A DNA stretch of 12,116 nt from Solirubrobacterales bacterium. Lineage in GTDB: Bacteria > Actinomycetota > Thermoleophilia > Solirubrobacterales > Solirubrobacteraceae. Below, in pieces: positions 6,901 to 12,116 of this stretch. Position 1 is the first letter of the stretch. The number at the start of each line of letters is the position of its first letter. The DNA lies in the NCBI GenBank assembly GCA_009781575.1, contig WQXW01000025.1, positions 1-12,116 of the forward strand, given 5' to 3'. Below the pieces are notes generated by a model. It saw only the letters and a list, made by a program, of their open reading frames with translations. It did not search any database and was not told the DNA's origin. A program made the position numbers and the translations under genes.

Positions 6901-6906
6901 GATAAT
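6901..6906 (+). promoter_or_regulatory. -10 box of the 97-residue protein gene (leaderless)
   Basis: GATAAT matches five of six TATAAT positions and is followed by exactly 6 nt (CACCGC) and the ATG at 6913. The transcript would begin at or within a base or two of the start codon. Confidence 0.55.
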
Positions 6907-6912
6907 CACCGC

Positions 6913-7206
6913 ATGGCCCGCTCGATCGTGAGGCTGCCGGCGGACGTGCGGGAGCCGTACGAGGTGTACCTCAACGGCGTGCGCCAGGAGCCGGGGGTGG
7001 ACTTCGCGGTGCGGAGCGGTGCGCTGGTGTTCGAGCGCGAGCTGCGCAAGGACAGGATCAGCGGCTGGCGCTGGCTGCTGGGCGCCTTCGGCGTTGGCAC
7101 CTACCGCCAGGACGACTCGGTGGACGTGCGTTACGAGACGCGCGACGGGCTGGCGCGCGTGGCGGAGGGGTTGGAGATCGAGCAGCCGTCCCCGCAGTCC
7201 CGATGA
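6913..7206 (+). CDS. Conserved-looking 97-residue protein of unknown function
   Basis: The product reads MARSIVRLPADVREPYEVYL, then NGVRQEPGVDFAVRSGALVFERELR, a tryptophan-bearing stretch SGWRWLLGAFGVGTYRQ (about 52-68), then DDSVDVRYETRDGLARVAEG. The NGV-Q-G-DF...GALVF pattern looks like a beta-rich surface or binding module. The WRWLLGAFGVGTY segment is moderately hydrophobic but probably too short and polar for a membrane helix. I recall similar small proteins in actinobacteria but cannot attach a name or role. A leaderless -10 sits 6 nt before the ATG, which makes the start fairly firm. It diverges from the metallopeptidase across a 162-bp G-rich spacer. Confidence 0.72.
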   Translation: MARSIVRLPADVREPYEVYLNGVRQEPGVDFAVRSGALVFERELRKDRISGWRWLLGAFGVGTYRQDDSVDVRYETRDGLARVAEGLEIEQPSPQSR

Positions 7207-7339
7207 CGGCCGGCTCGCCGAGGGGACCGCTGGTTTCCAATTCGCTTGCCGGTTTGATCAGCTTGATCCACCCCGGCCGAAAAGGGCCAGGCGGGTTCCA
7301 GCTTGGGCGCCGGCGCGCGGTTTTGAACACACCTGTCTG

Positions 7340-7417
7340 AGCGGCCGTTGGGGGATTTGTTTTGCGGATTCGTTCCGCGCGGAACCAATCCAAAAAACAA
7401 AACACGCAACGGACGCT
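7340..7417. repeat. 78-nt imperfect palindrome (long hairpin)
   Basis: The arms meet between 7378 and 7379, and 32 of 39 base pairs are Watson-Crick. The centre GTTCCGCGCGGAAC is perfect. Next come GGATT/AATCC, a TTTGTTTT / AAAACAAA stretch and the outer blocks CCGTTG/CAACGG and AGCG/CGCT. There is no loop, so it would be a cruciform in DNA or a long stem in RNA from either strand. It lies 133 bp after one gene and 92 bp after the convergent metF. Confidence 0.85.
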
Positions 7418-7460
7418 GCTCGACGGGCGCCGAGCGAGCGGGCGCAGGCCCATCTCGAGG

Positions 7461-7486
7461 GACCGAAAAACAAACCCCCGACGCTC
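7461..7486 (-). repeat. Third copy of the palindrome arm
   Basis: Read on the minus strand it has GAGCG, then GGGGGTTTGTTTTTCGG. The left palindrome arm at 7339-7367 has GAGCGG, then GGGGGATTTGTTTTGCGG. The copies differ mainly by one-base shifts. It could pair with the left arm as an alternative to the main hairpin. Confidence 0.6.
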
Positions 7487-7509
7487 CGCGCCCGCCGCTG
7501 GTCGGAACT

Positions 7510-8415
7510 CTAGTCGCGCCCATCGGCGGCGCCGGTGCGCTCCCACGGCCTGGAGAGCTTCAGTGCGGAGACGATCGCGCGGGTCGCGGGGGAGCGGTTG
7601 AGCGTGTAGAAGTGGATCCCGGGCGCGCCGGCGGCGAGCAGCTCGGCGCACTGGAGCGTGGCGTAGGCGACGCCGAAGTCGAGCACCGCCTCGGGCTGGC
7701 TCTGGCGCGCGTGCAGCTCCTCGCGCAGCGCGTCGGGGAGCGAGGCGCCGATGGTCGTGGTCATGCGCTCGACCTGGCCGATGTGCGTGATGGGCAGGAT
7801 GCCGGGCACGATCGGCACATCGATCCCGGCGGCACGCGCGCGCGCGAGGAAGTCGAAGTAGAAGCGGTTGTCGAAGAAGAGCTGGGTGATCAGGAAGTCG
7901 ACGCCCTCGTGGACCTTGTGGCGCAGGTGCTCGAGGTCCTCCTCGGGGCTGGAGGCGTGAATGTGGGTCTCGGGAAAGCAGGCGGCGCCGATCGTGAAGT
8001 CGTAGCGGTCGCGTATCAGCCGCACGAGCTCGTGGGAGTACTCGAGGCCCCCCTCTGTCCTGCGCCACCGCTCCTGGCCGACGGGGGGGTCGCCGCGCAG
8101 CGCGAGCACGTTCTCGACTCCGGCGAGCGACATCTCCTCGAGCGTGCCGTGCAGCTGGGGCACCGTGGCGCCGACGCAGGTGAAGTGGGCCATCGCCTCC
8201 AGGCCATACTCGCGCTTGAGCTGCTTGACGATCTCGATCGTCTTCTCACGTGTGGAGCCGCCGGCGCCGTAGGTGACCGACACGAAGGAGGGCTCGAGTG
8301 GGCGCAGCTCCTGCAGCGCGGCGTAGAGGTTGTGCTCGCCGCGGTCGGTCTTGGGGGGGAAGAACTCGAAGGAGAACGCGGGCGGGCCGGTGGCGAGGAT
8401 CTCGTCGATGCGCAT
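7510..8415 (-). CDS. metF: 5,10-methylenetetrahydrofolate reductase
   Basis: MetF is a flavoprotein that reduces 5,10-methylene-THF to 5-methyl-THF, supplying the methyl group for methionine synthesis in the cytoplasm. The 301-residue length matches bacterial MetF. Visible signatures are SFEFFPPKT at 15-23 (with catalytic Glu17), VTYGAGGST 47-54, ALRGDPP 105-111 (Asp109 by the flavin), LITQLFFDN 175-183 and, further on, PGILP and HFYTLNRSPATR at the end of the barrel. The ATG at 8415 gives the usual N-terminus. No Shine-Dalgarno precedes it, and the upstream MBL-hydrolase gene stops only 9 bp before it, so metF is probably translated from that shared transcript. I see no cobalamin or SAM riboswitch upstream. 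No other methionine gene is in the window. Confidence 0.97.
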   Translation of the reverse strand: MRIDEILATGPPAFSFEFFPPKTDRGEHNLYAALQELRPLEPSFVSVTYGAGGSTREKTIEIVKQLKREYGLEAMAHFTCVGATVPQLHGTLEEMSLAGVENVLALRGDPPVGQERWRRTEGGLEYSHELVRLIRDRYDFTIGAACFPETHIHASSPEEDLEHLRHKVHEGVDFLITQLFFDNRFYFDFLARARAAGIDVPIVPGILPITHIGQVERMTTTIGASLPDALREELHARQSQPEAVLDFGVAYATLQCAELLAAGAPGIHFYTLNRSPATRAIVSALKLSRPWERTGAADGRD

Positions 8416-8424
8416 GAGAGTCGT

Positions 8425-9447
8425 TCAGTTTGCCAACACCCACCGCTGGGGCTCGCCGGCGAGGCGGGTCACCTCCCCGGAGCGCTCGAGGTGGGTGAGC
8501 ATCGCGAGCGTCTCGGTGAGGAGCCACGGGCCGGCGAACGCGTTGCCGTCGAGGCGGTACACGCGGGGGATGATTGCGAACGCGGTCACGGGCTCCGCGC
8601 GCAGCGCCTCGCGGATCCTTGCCAGCCGCTCGGCCACCAGCGCGCGGTTGCCATGGATGTGGGCGCGCACGTCGGTGAAGGTGCGCCCGTGGCCGGGGAG
8701 GCACAGCCGCGCGTCCAGCGCGTCGACCACATCGAGTGAGTGCAGGAATTCACCGACGGGGTCGGGCGAGTGGCCGTAGTCGAAGTAGAGCGAGATCCGG
8801 CCCAACAGATGATCGCCGGAGATCAAAAGGCGCCGCTCGCGCTGGAAGAGGCACACGTGCGAGGGGTCGTGGCCGGGCGTCTCGTACACGACCCACTCGC
8901 CCAGGTCGCTGGCGACGCGCACGCCGCGCAGGAGCGCGCGGTCGGGCTCGATGGGCGCGGAGATCCCGGATTCGTGCGAGCGGCGCTCGGCGGCGTAGCG
9001 GCGCAGGGGCTCCTCCGGCACGCCGCTCTGGCGAGCGATCTCCAGGCGGCGCGCCAGCGCGGCGTCGGGCTCCAGCACCATGTCGCGCATGTGGGCGTGG
9101 TTGGGGTGCATCCACAGCTCACAGCCGGCGCGCGCCACCACGTCGGCCGCCTGCCCGTAGTGGTCGGAGTGGGCGTGGGTGCACACCACCAACCGCACGT
9201 GCTCGACGCGCAGGTTGCACATCGCGAGCGCGCGCTCCAGCTGTGCCAGCGAGCCGGGCTGGTGCATGCCGGTGTCGAACAGCACCACCCCGTCGCCGGC
9301 GGCGACCGCCCAGGCGTTGCAGTGGGGCACGCCGGGCCACGGCAGGGGCAGGCGCAGCCGGTACACGCCGGGCAGCACCCGTTCGCCGCGCCCGAGCTCG
9401 CGCCGGCTCGGAGACCTCGACCTGGTCGCGTCGGCGGTGTCGGCCAC
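8425..9447 (-). CDS. Metallo-beta-lactamase fold hydrolase
   Basis: The 340-residue protein has the dinuclear metal motif HAHSDH at 91-96, then His193 in TPGHDPSH, Asp212 in SGDHLLG and His253 in LPGHGRTF, a full set of MBL ligands. The N-terminal GVYRLRLPLPWPGVPHCNAW and VVLFDTGMH (55-62) form the usual opening sandwich. A helical C-terminal region of about 85 residues (YRLDGNAFAGPWLLTETLAMLTHLERSGEV) resembles the winged-helix-like tail of the LACTB2/glyoxalase II-like branch. These enzymes hydrolyse thioesters, esters or phosphodiesters; the substrate is open. I chose the GTG at 9447 because a -10-like TAGTCT lies 7 nt upstream and the next upstream codons look non-coding. It is followed by metF after 9 bp and diverges from a second MBL gene. 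Confidence 0.9.
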   Translation of the reverse strand: MADTADATRSRSPSRRELGRGERVLPGVYRLRLPLPWPGVPHCNAWAVAAGDGVVLFDTGMHQPGSLAQLERALAMCNLRVEHVRLVVCTHAHSDHYGQAADVVARAGCELWMHPNHAHMRDMVLEPDAALARRLEIARQSGVPEEPLRRYAAERRSHESGISAPIEPDRALLRGVRVASDLGEWVVYETPGHDPSHVCLFQRERRLLISGDHLLGRISLYFDYGHSPDPVGEFLHSLDVVDALDARLCLPGHGRTFTDVRAHIHGNRALVAERLARIREALRAEPVTAFAIIPRVYRLDGNAFAGPWLLTETLAMLTHLERSGEVTRLAGEPQRWVLAN

Positions 9448-9450
9448 GGC

Positions 9451-9466
9451 GCCCAGACTACTGGGC
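9451..9466. promoter_or_regulatory. Operator-like palindrome over the -10 of the MBL hydrolase-metF promoter
   Basis: GCCCAG-ACTA-CTGGGC has perfect 6-bp arms and a 4-nt centre. It covers the minus-strand -10 box and reaches to within 3 bp of the GTG start. A repressor bound here would block the promoter; it might instead be a chance inverted repeat. Confidence 0.4.
9455..9460 (-). promoter_or_regulatory. -10 box of the MBL hydrolase-metF transcript (leaderless)
   Basis: On the minus strand TAGTCT fits TANNNT and is 7 nt from the GTG at 9447, predicting a leaderless mRNA. It supports this otherwise ambiguous GTG start. Confidence 0.5.
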
Positions 9467-9553
9467 ACCGCCGCGCCGGCGGGACGCACACCGGGGTGCC
9501 GCCCTGGCGCCGGCGCACAGCGCGCAGGCCGGGCACCGGCCCTCGCGTGCGCG

Positions 9554-9559
9554 TAGACT
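9554..9559 (+). promoter_or_regulatory. Possible -10 box of the SnoaL-MBL fusion gene
   Basis: TAGACT fits TANNNT and would give a leader of about 60 nt, consistent with this gene having a real Shine-Dalgarno. The remainder of the 177-bp divergent gap shows no further element I can name, and no -35 is clear. Confidence 0.33.
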
Positions 9560-9614
9560 CGGACCCGCCGCAGGGGCGCGGGCACATCGGAGGCGACGCG
9601 CACGGCCCATCCAG

Positions 9615-9620
9615 AGGAGG
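9615..9620 (+). promoter_or_regulatory. Ribosome binding site of the SnoaL-MBL fusion gene
   Basis: AGGAGG with a 4-nt spacer (ACAC) before the GTG at 9625 decides the start of the long fusion frame. Confidence 0.75.
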
Positions 9621-9624
9621 ACAC

Positions 9625-10818
9625 GTGGCGGATCCAGGGAGCGAGCAGGTGGCGCGGAGCTACTTTGGGGCGCTGGACGCCCACGAGGTGGACACGGCGA
9701 TGGCGCTCTGGGCGCCGGAGGGGCACGGGCACGTGCGCGGCGAGTGGGAGGCGCACACCCCTGAGGAGCTGCGCAGGTTCAACCTCGAGCTGCTGGAGGC
9801 GGTGCCGGACCTGCGCTTCGAGGTGCGGAGCACCACGAGCGAGGGGGAGCGGTGCGCGGTGCAGTGGCGCCTCACCGGGACCTTCGCGGGGCCGGGGCGC
9901 CTGCGGGGCGTGGCGCCGACGGGCGATCCGATCGCGATCGAAGGCGTGGACCTGCTGACCGTCTCGGGCGGGCTGATCCGCGCCAACGACGCGTTCATGG
10001 ACACCACGGCGATCCCCCGCCAGATCGGGATGCTGCCGGCACGCGACTCGACAGCGGAGCGGCGCATGACGGACGCGTTCAACCTGCGCACGGCGGTGGC
10101 GCAGCGCGTGACGGCGCGTGAGCCGGAGCTGGTCGCGGAGGGCGTGTGGGTCGTGCAGGGCCAGCCGGGCCGGTGCAACGTGTATCTGATCGAGGACGAG
10201 GGAGGCGTGACGGTGTACGACGCGGGCGCGCGCACGATGGTGCGCGCGGTGGCGGGCGCGGCGGCGAGGTTCGGGGGCATCCGCCGCGTGGTGCTGGGCC
10301 ACGGCCACACCGACCACCGCGGCACCGCGCCGTCGCTGAGCGCGCCGGTGTGGTGCCATCCCGACGAGGTGAGGGATGCGCAGGGGAGCGGCGGCTTTCG
10401 CTACTGGCCGGCCGATCTGGAGGGGCTGCCGCTGGGCCAGCGCCAGATCCACCGCGTGTTGCACCGTCACTTCTGGGACGACGGCCCGGTGAAGATCGAG
10501 GGCACCCTCGAGGAGGGCGAGGAGGTGGCGGGCTTTCGCGTGGTGCACCTGCCGGGGCACGCGCCGGGGCTGATCGGGCTGTGGCGCGAGTCGGACCGGC
10601 TGGCGCTGGTGAGCGACTGCTTTTACACGGTGGACATGTGGGCGCGCGACGTGGACCCCCACGTGCCGGACCGCGTGTACAACTTCGACACCGAGCAGGC
10701 GGCGGCGAGCATCGCCAAGCTGGCCGAGCTCGAGCCGGCGGCGGCGTGGCCGGGCCACGGGAGGCCGGTGACGGGCGAGGTGCGGGCCAAGCTCGAGCGC
10801 GCGGCACGGCAGGGTTGA
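9625..10818 (+). CDS. Fusion of a SnoaL/NTF2-like domain with a metallo-beta-lactamase fold hydrolase
   Basis: One 397-residue frame carries two domains. Residues 1 to about 135 look like a SnoaL/NTF2-like cone-shaped fold (ARSYFGALDAHEVDTAMALWAPEG at the start, LELLEAVPDLRFEVRST, then EGVDLLTVSGGLI). Such domains bind or isomerise small hydrophobic molecules. Residues about 150-397 are an MBL hydrolase: HGHTDH 226-231, His312 in LPGHAPG, Asp331 in SDCFYT and His378 in WPGHGRP. There is no stop between them. The AGGAGG before GTG 9625 supports translation of the whole protein. An internal ATG (10066 region, Met148 of MTDAFNLR) with GGAG 6 nt upstream could yield the MBL part alone. The gene diverges from another MBL gene and is followed after 2 bp by a small unknown gene. 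Substrate unknown. Confidence 0.85.
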   Translation: MADPGSEQVARSYFGALDAHEVDTAMALWAPEGHGHVRGEWEAHTPEELRRFNLELLEAVPDLRFEVRSTTSEGERCAVQWRLTGTFAGPGRLRGVAPTGDPIAIEGVDLLTVSGGLIRANDAFMDTTAIPRQIGMLPARDSTAERRMTDAFNLRTAVAQRVTAREPELVAEGVWVVQGQPGRCNVYLIEDEGGVTVYDAGARTMVRAVAGAAARFGGIRRVVLGHGHTDHRGTAPSLSAPVWCHPDEVRDAQGSGGFRYWPADLEGLPLGQRQIHRVLHRHFWDDGPVKIEGTLEEGEEVAGFRVVHLPGHAPGLIGLWRESDRLALVSDCFYTVDMWARDVDPHVPDRVYNFDTEQAAASIAKLAELEPAAAWPGHGRPVTGEVRAKLERAARQG

Positions 10819-10820
10819 GC

Positions 10821-11171
10821 GTGGCCAAGCGCGCGCGGGGCGGTGAGCGGCTGAAGGCGCCGAGCAGCGACTACACCGACCCCCACGGCAACGTGCTGAC
10901 GCTGCGCGGCTCCTTCACACCGGCGGCGCGCGTGGAGTACGCGCAGATGCTGGCCGGCGGGGGGCTGACGCGCGAGGATGCGTGGCAGCGCGCGCGCGAG
11001 CTGCTGTTCGAGCGCCTGGCGGTGCGCTGGGTGATCGCGGGCGCCCCGATCGAGCGCCCCAAGGAGCTGCTGGCGCGCTTCCGCGCGGCCAGTGGCGAGG
11101 AGCGCGCGTGGGTGACCGACGCGCTGCGCGACCACTGTGAGGAGCACTTCCCCGACGTGAAGGCGCCCTGA
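10821..11171 (+). CDS. 116-residue protein of unknown function, coupled to the SnoaL-MBL gene
   Basis: The GTG at 10821 follows the upstream stop by 2 bp, so translation is probably coupled. No separate Shine-Dalgarno is obvious apart from GGCAGGG inside the preceding gene end. The product starts MAKRARGGERLKAPSSDYTD and then reads PHGNVLTLRGSFTPAARVEY. The rest is strongly helical (TREDAWQRARELLFERLAVRW, RPKELLARFRAASGEERAWV, DALRDHCEEHFPDVKAP). It has no hydrophobic segment and appears to be a small soluble helical protein. I recall similar actinobacterial hypothetical proteins but no named family. Codon bias matches its neighbours. The tight linkage suggests it works with, or is simply co-expressed with, the hydrolase. 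Confidence 0.75.
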   Translation: MAKRARGGERLKAPSSDYTDPHGNVLTLRGSFTPAARVEYAQMLAGGGLTREDAWQRARELLFERLAVRWVIAGAPIERPKELLARFRAASGEERAWVTDALRDHCEEHFPDVKAP

Positions 11172-11204
11172 GAGCAACTGCCCGGCTCCAGGCGCGCGGG
11201 CGGA

Positions 11205-11210
11205 TACGCT
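11205..11210 (+). promoter_or_regulatory. -10 box of pyruvate kinase (leaderless)
   Basis: TACGCT fits TANNNT and lies 7 nt before the ATG at 11218. The GGGGAG directly touching the ATG is too close to serve as a Shine-Dalgarno, so leaderless initiation is the better reading. Confidence 0.5.
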
Positions 11211-11217
11211 CGGGGAG

Positions 11218-12116
11218 ATGCGCCGCACGAAGATAGTCGCCACCATCGGACCGGCCTCGCGCGACCCCCAAACGCTGTTGAGCATGGTGCGGGCGGGGAT
11301 GGACGTGGCGCGCCTGAACTACTCGCATGGCACGCTCGAGGAGCACGCGGAGACCGTGCGGCGCGTGCGCGACGCGGCCGGCCGCGCGGGTCGCCCGGTG
11401 GCGATACTGCAGGATCTGCCGGGGCCCAAGCTGCGCGTGGGCCCGTTGGAGGGCGACGTGGTGGAGCTCAAGCCGGGCGATGAGCTGACGCTCAGTGGCG
11501 GGCTGGACGGCGTGGGCAGCGCCACCCGCATGACGGTGTCGTGGCGGGGGCTCGCGGTGGCGTTGCACCGCGACGACGTGGTGTACCTGGCGGACGGATC
11601 GGTGCGGTTGCGCGTGGCGGCGGTGAGGCCGGAGGCGGGCGAGGTGGACACCGAGGTCGAGGTGGGCGGCGCGGTGGCGTCGCGACAGGGGCTGAACATC
11701 CCGGGGCCGGTGGACATGCTGCCGTCGGTGCCGGAGGAGGATCTGAAGCTGCTGGCGCACGGCGAGTCGATCGGGGTGGACGTGGTGGCGCTGTCGTTCG
11801 TGCGCGGGCCGGAGGACGTGCAGCTGGTGCGCGGCCACACGCGGCTGCCGCTGATGGCGAAGATCGAGAAGCCCCAGGCGGTGGAGCGCGCGGAGGAGAT
11901 CATGCGCGCGGCCGACTACGTGATGGTGGCGCGCGGCGATCTGGGCATCGAGCTGCCGATCGCGCGCGTGCCGATCGTGCAGAAGGAGCTGTTGCGCCTG
12001 GCGGGGCGGCTGGCGCGCCCGGCGGTGACGGCGACGCAGATGCTGGACTCGATGGTGACCTCCTCGCGCCCCACCCGCGCGGAGGTGGCGGACGTGGCCA
12101 ACGCGATCCTCGACGG
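11218..12116 (+). CDS. pyk: Pyruvate kinase, N-terminal part (runs off the right edge); predicted K+-independent type
   Basis: Pyruvate kinase makes pyruvate and ATP from phosphoenolpyruvate and ADP in glycolysis. The 299 visible residues start MRRTKIVATIGPAS and include RLNYSHG at 32-38 (substrate and metal site), QDLPGPKLRVG at 65-75, the B-domain (about 75-165), catalytic Lys215 in MAKIEKPQA, metal ligands Glu217 and Asp241 (ARGDLGIELP) and TATQMLDSM 271-279. The last part of the A-domain and the allosteric C-domain lie outside the window. At the monovalent-cation site it has Leu67, Lys71 and Val74, where K+-dependent enzymes have Thr113, Glu117 and Thr120 (rabbit muscle numbering). That set is known from K+-independent pyruvate kinases. 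The start is firm from homology and from the adjacent -10 box. It follows the 116-residue gene by 46 bp. Confidence 0.97.
   Translation, partial: MRRTKIVATIGPASRDPQTLLSMVRAGMDVARLNYSHGTLEEHAETVRRVRDAAGRAGRPVAILQDLPGPKLRVGPLEGDVVELKPGDELTLSGGLDGVGSATRMTVSWRGLAVALHRDDVVYLADGSVRLRVAAVRPEAGEVDTEVEVGGAVASRQGLNIPGPVDMLPSVPEEDLKLLAHGESIGVDVVALSFVRGPEDVQLVRGHTRLPLMAKIEKPQAVERAEEIMRAADYVMVARGDLGIELPIARVPIVQKELLRLAGRLARPAVTATQMLDSMVTSSRPTRAEVADVANAILD

Larger units (their letters stand above)
7207..7509. other. Lower-GC convergent spacer without a credible gene
   Basis: This 303-bp gap between the 97-residue gene and the end of metF has distinctly more A/T than its surroundings and no convincing coding frame. 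It holds GATCA-GCT-TGATC (7246-7270 area), a GGCC-bounded short hairpin near 7275-7289, a 78-nt imperfect palindrome (7340-7417) and a third arm related to that palindrome (7461-7486). I see no canonical intrinsic terminator: in both directions the T-rich tract precedes the core hairpin instead of following it. Confidence 0.6.

Noticed and set aside
6094..6909. Longer metallopeptidase start at 6909
   Set aside because: The extra 53 residues are Pro/Arg/Ala low complexity encoded by the G-rich repeat, outside the family's N-terminus, and a -10 box supports 6750.
5674..7206. 510-codon plus frame running into the 97-residue gene
   Set aside because: It crosses the metallopeptidase in antisense and the G/C-only spacer; only the part from the ATG at 6913, with its own -10 box, is credible.
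7366..7400. Intrinsic terminator at the palindrome
   Set aside because: In both directions the T-rich tract lies before the core stem and an A-rich tract follows it, the reverse of an intrinsic terminator.
7348..8739. 463-codon plus-strand frame opposite metF and the MBL gene
   Set aside because: It is antisense to two well-supported genes, has low-complexity Leu/Gly/Val/Glu content with no motif, and such shadow frames are expected at this GC.
9448..9624. Riboswitch or small gene in the divergent MBL gap
   Set aside because: No conserved structured motif or credible short frame is visible beyond the -10 boxes, palindrome and ribosome binding site.

Overview
This window is very GC-rich DNA (strong G/C bias at third codon positions, many GTG starts, long antisense shadow frames) carrying ordinary bacterial housekeeping genes. 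The base composition, the protein styles and repeated TANNNT -10 boxes sitting 6-9 nt in front of start codons suggest a high-GC actinobacterium. I would guess the Thermoleophilia (Solirubrobacterales-like), but that lineage call is inference from memory of similar proteins, not a search. I see no tRNA, rRNA, CRISPR array, transposase or phage gene.

Left part (1-3620). A minus-strand cluster reads zinc-independent quinone oxidoreductase, then a DEAD-box RNA helicase (4-bp ATGA overlap), then a cyclophilin-type peptidyl-prolyl isomerase that runs off the left edge. A PfkB-family sugar kinase diverges from the oxidoreductase across only 29 bp, where two opposite -10 boxes abut.

Middle (3621-7510). 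On the plus strand lie a small single-pass membrane protein, a hexameric-type citrate synthase with a good ribosome binding site, and a conserved-looking 124-residue protein. A YgjP/SprT-like zinc metallopeptidase follows on the minus strand, and a 97-residue protein diverges from it across a G-rich tandem repeat with G-quadruplex potential. The 303-bp gap 7207-7509 is visibly lower in GC and holds a 78-nt imperfect palindrome plus a third related arm.

Right part (7510-12116). The minus strand has a metallo-beta-lactamase (MBL) fold hydrolase followed by metF (methylenetetrahydrofolate reductase). Diverging from it is a plus-strand gene fusing a SnoaL/NTF2-like domain to a second, different MBL domain, followed after 2 bp by a 116-residue protein of unknown function. 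Pyruvate kinase then starts from an apparently leaderless promoter and runs off the right edge. Its potassium-site residues (Leu, Lys, Val) predict a K+-independent enzyme.

Functionally the window mixes central carbon metabolism (pyruvate kinase, citrate synthase, sugar kinase), one-carbon metabolism (metF) and RNA/protein folding (helicase, cyclophilin). I found no clear defence, secretion or biosynthetic system. The most unusual content lies in promoter architecture (leaderless and divergent), the 7.2-7.5 kb palindromic spacer, the G-rich promoter and the SnoaL-MBL fusion.
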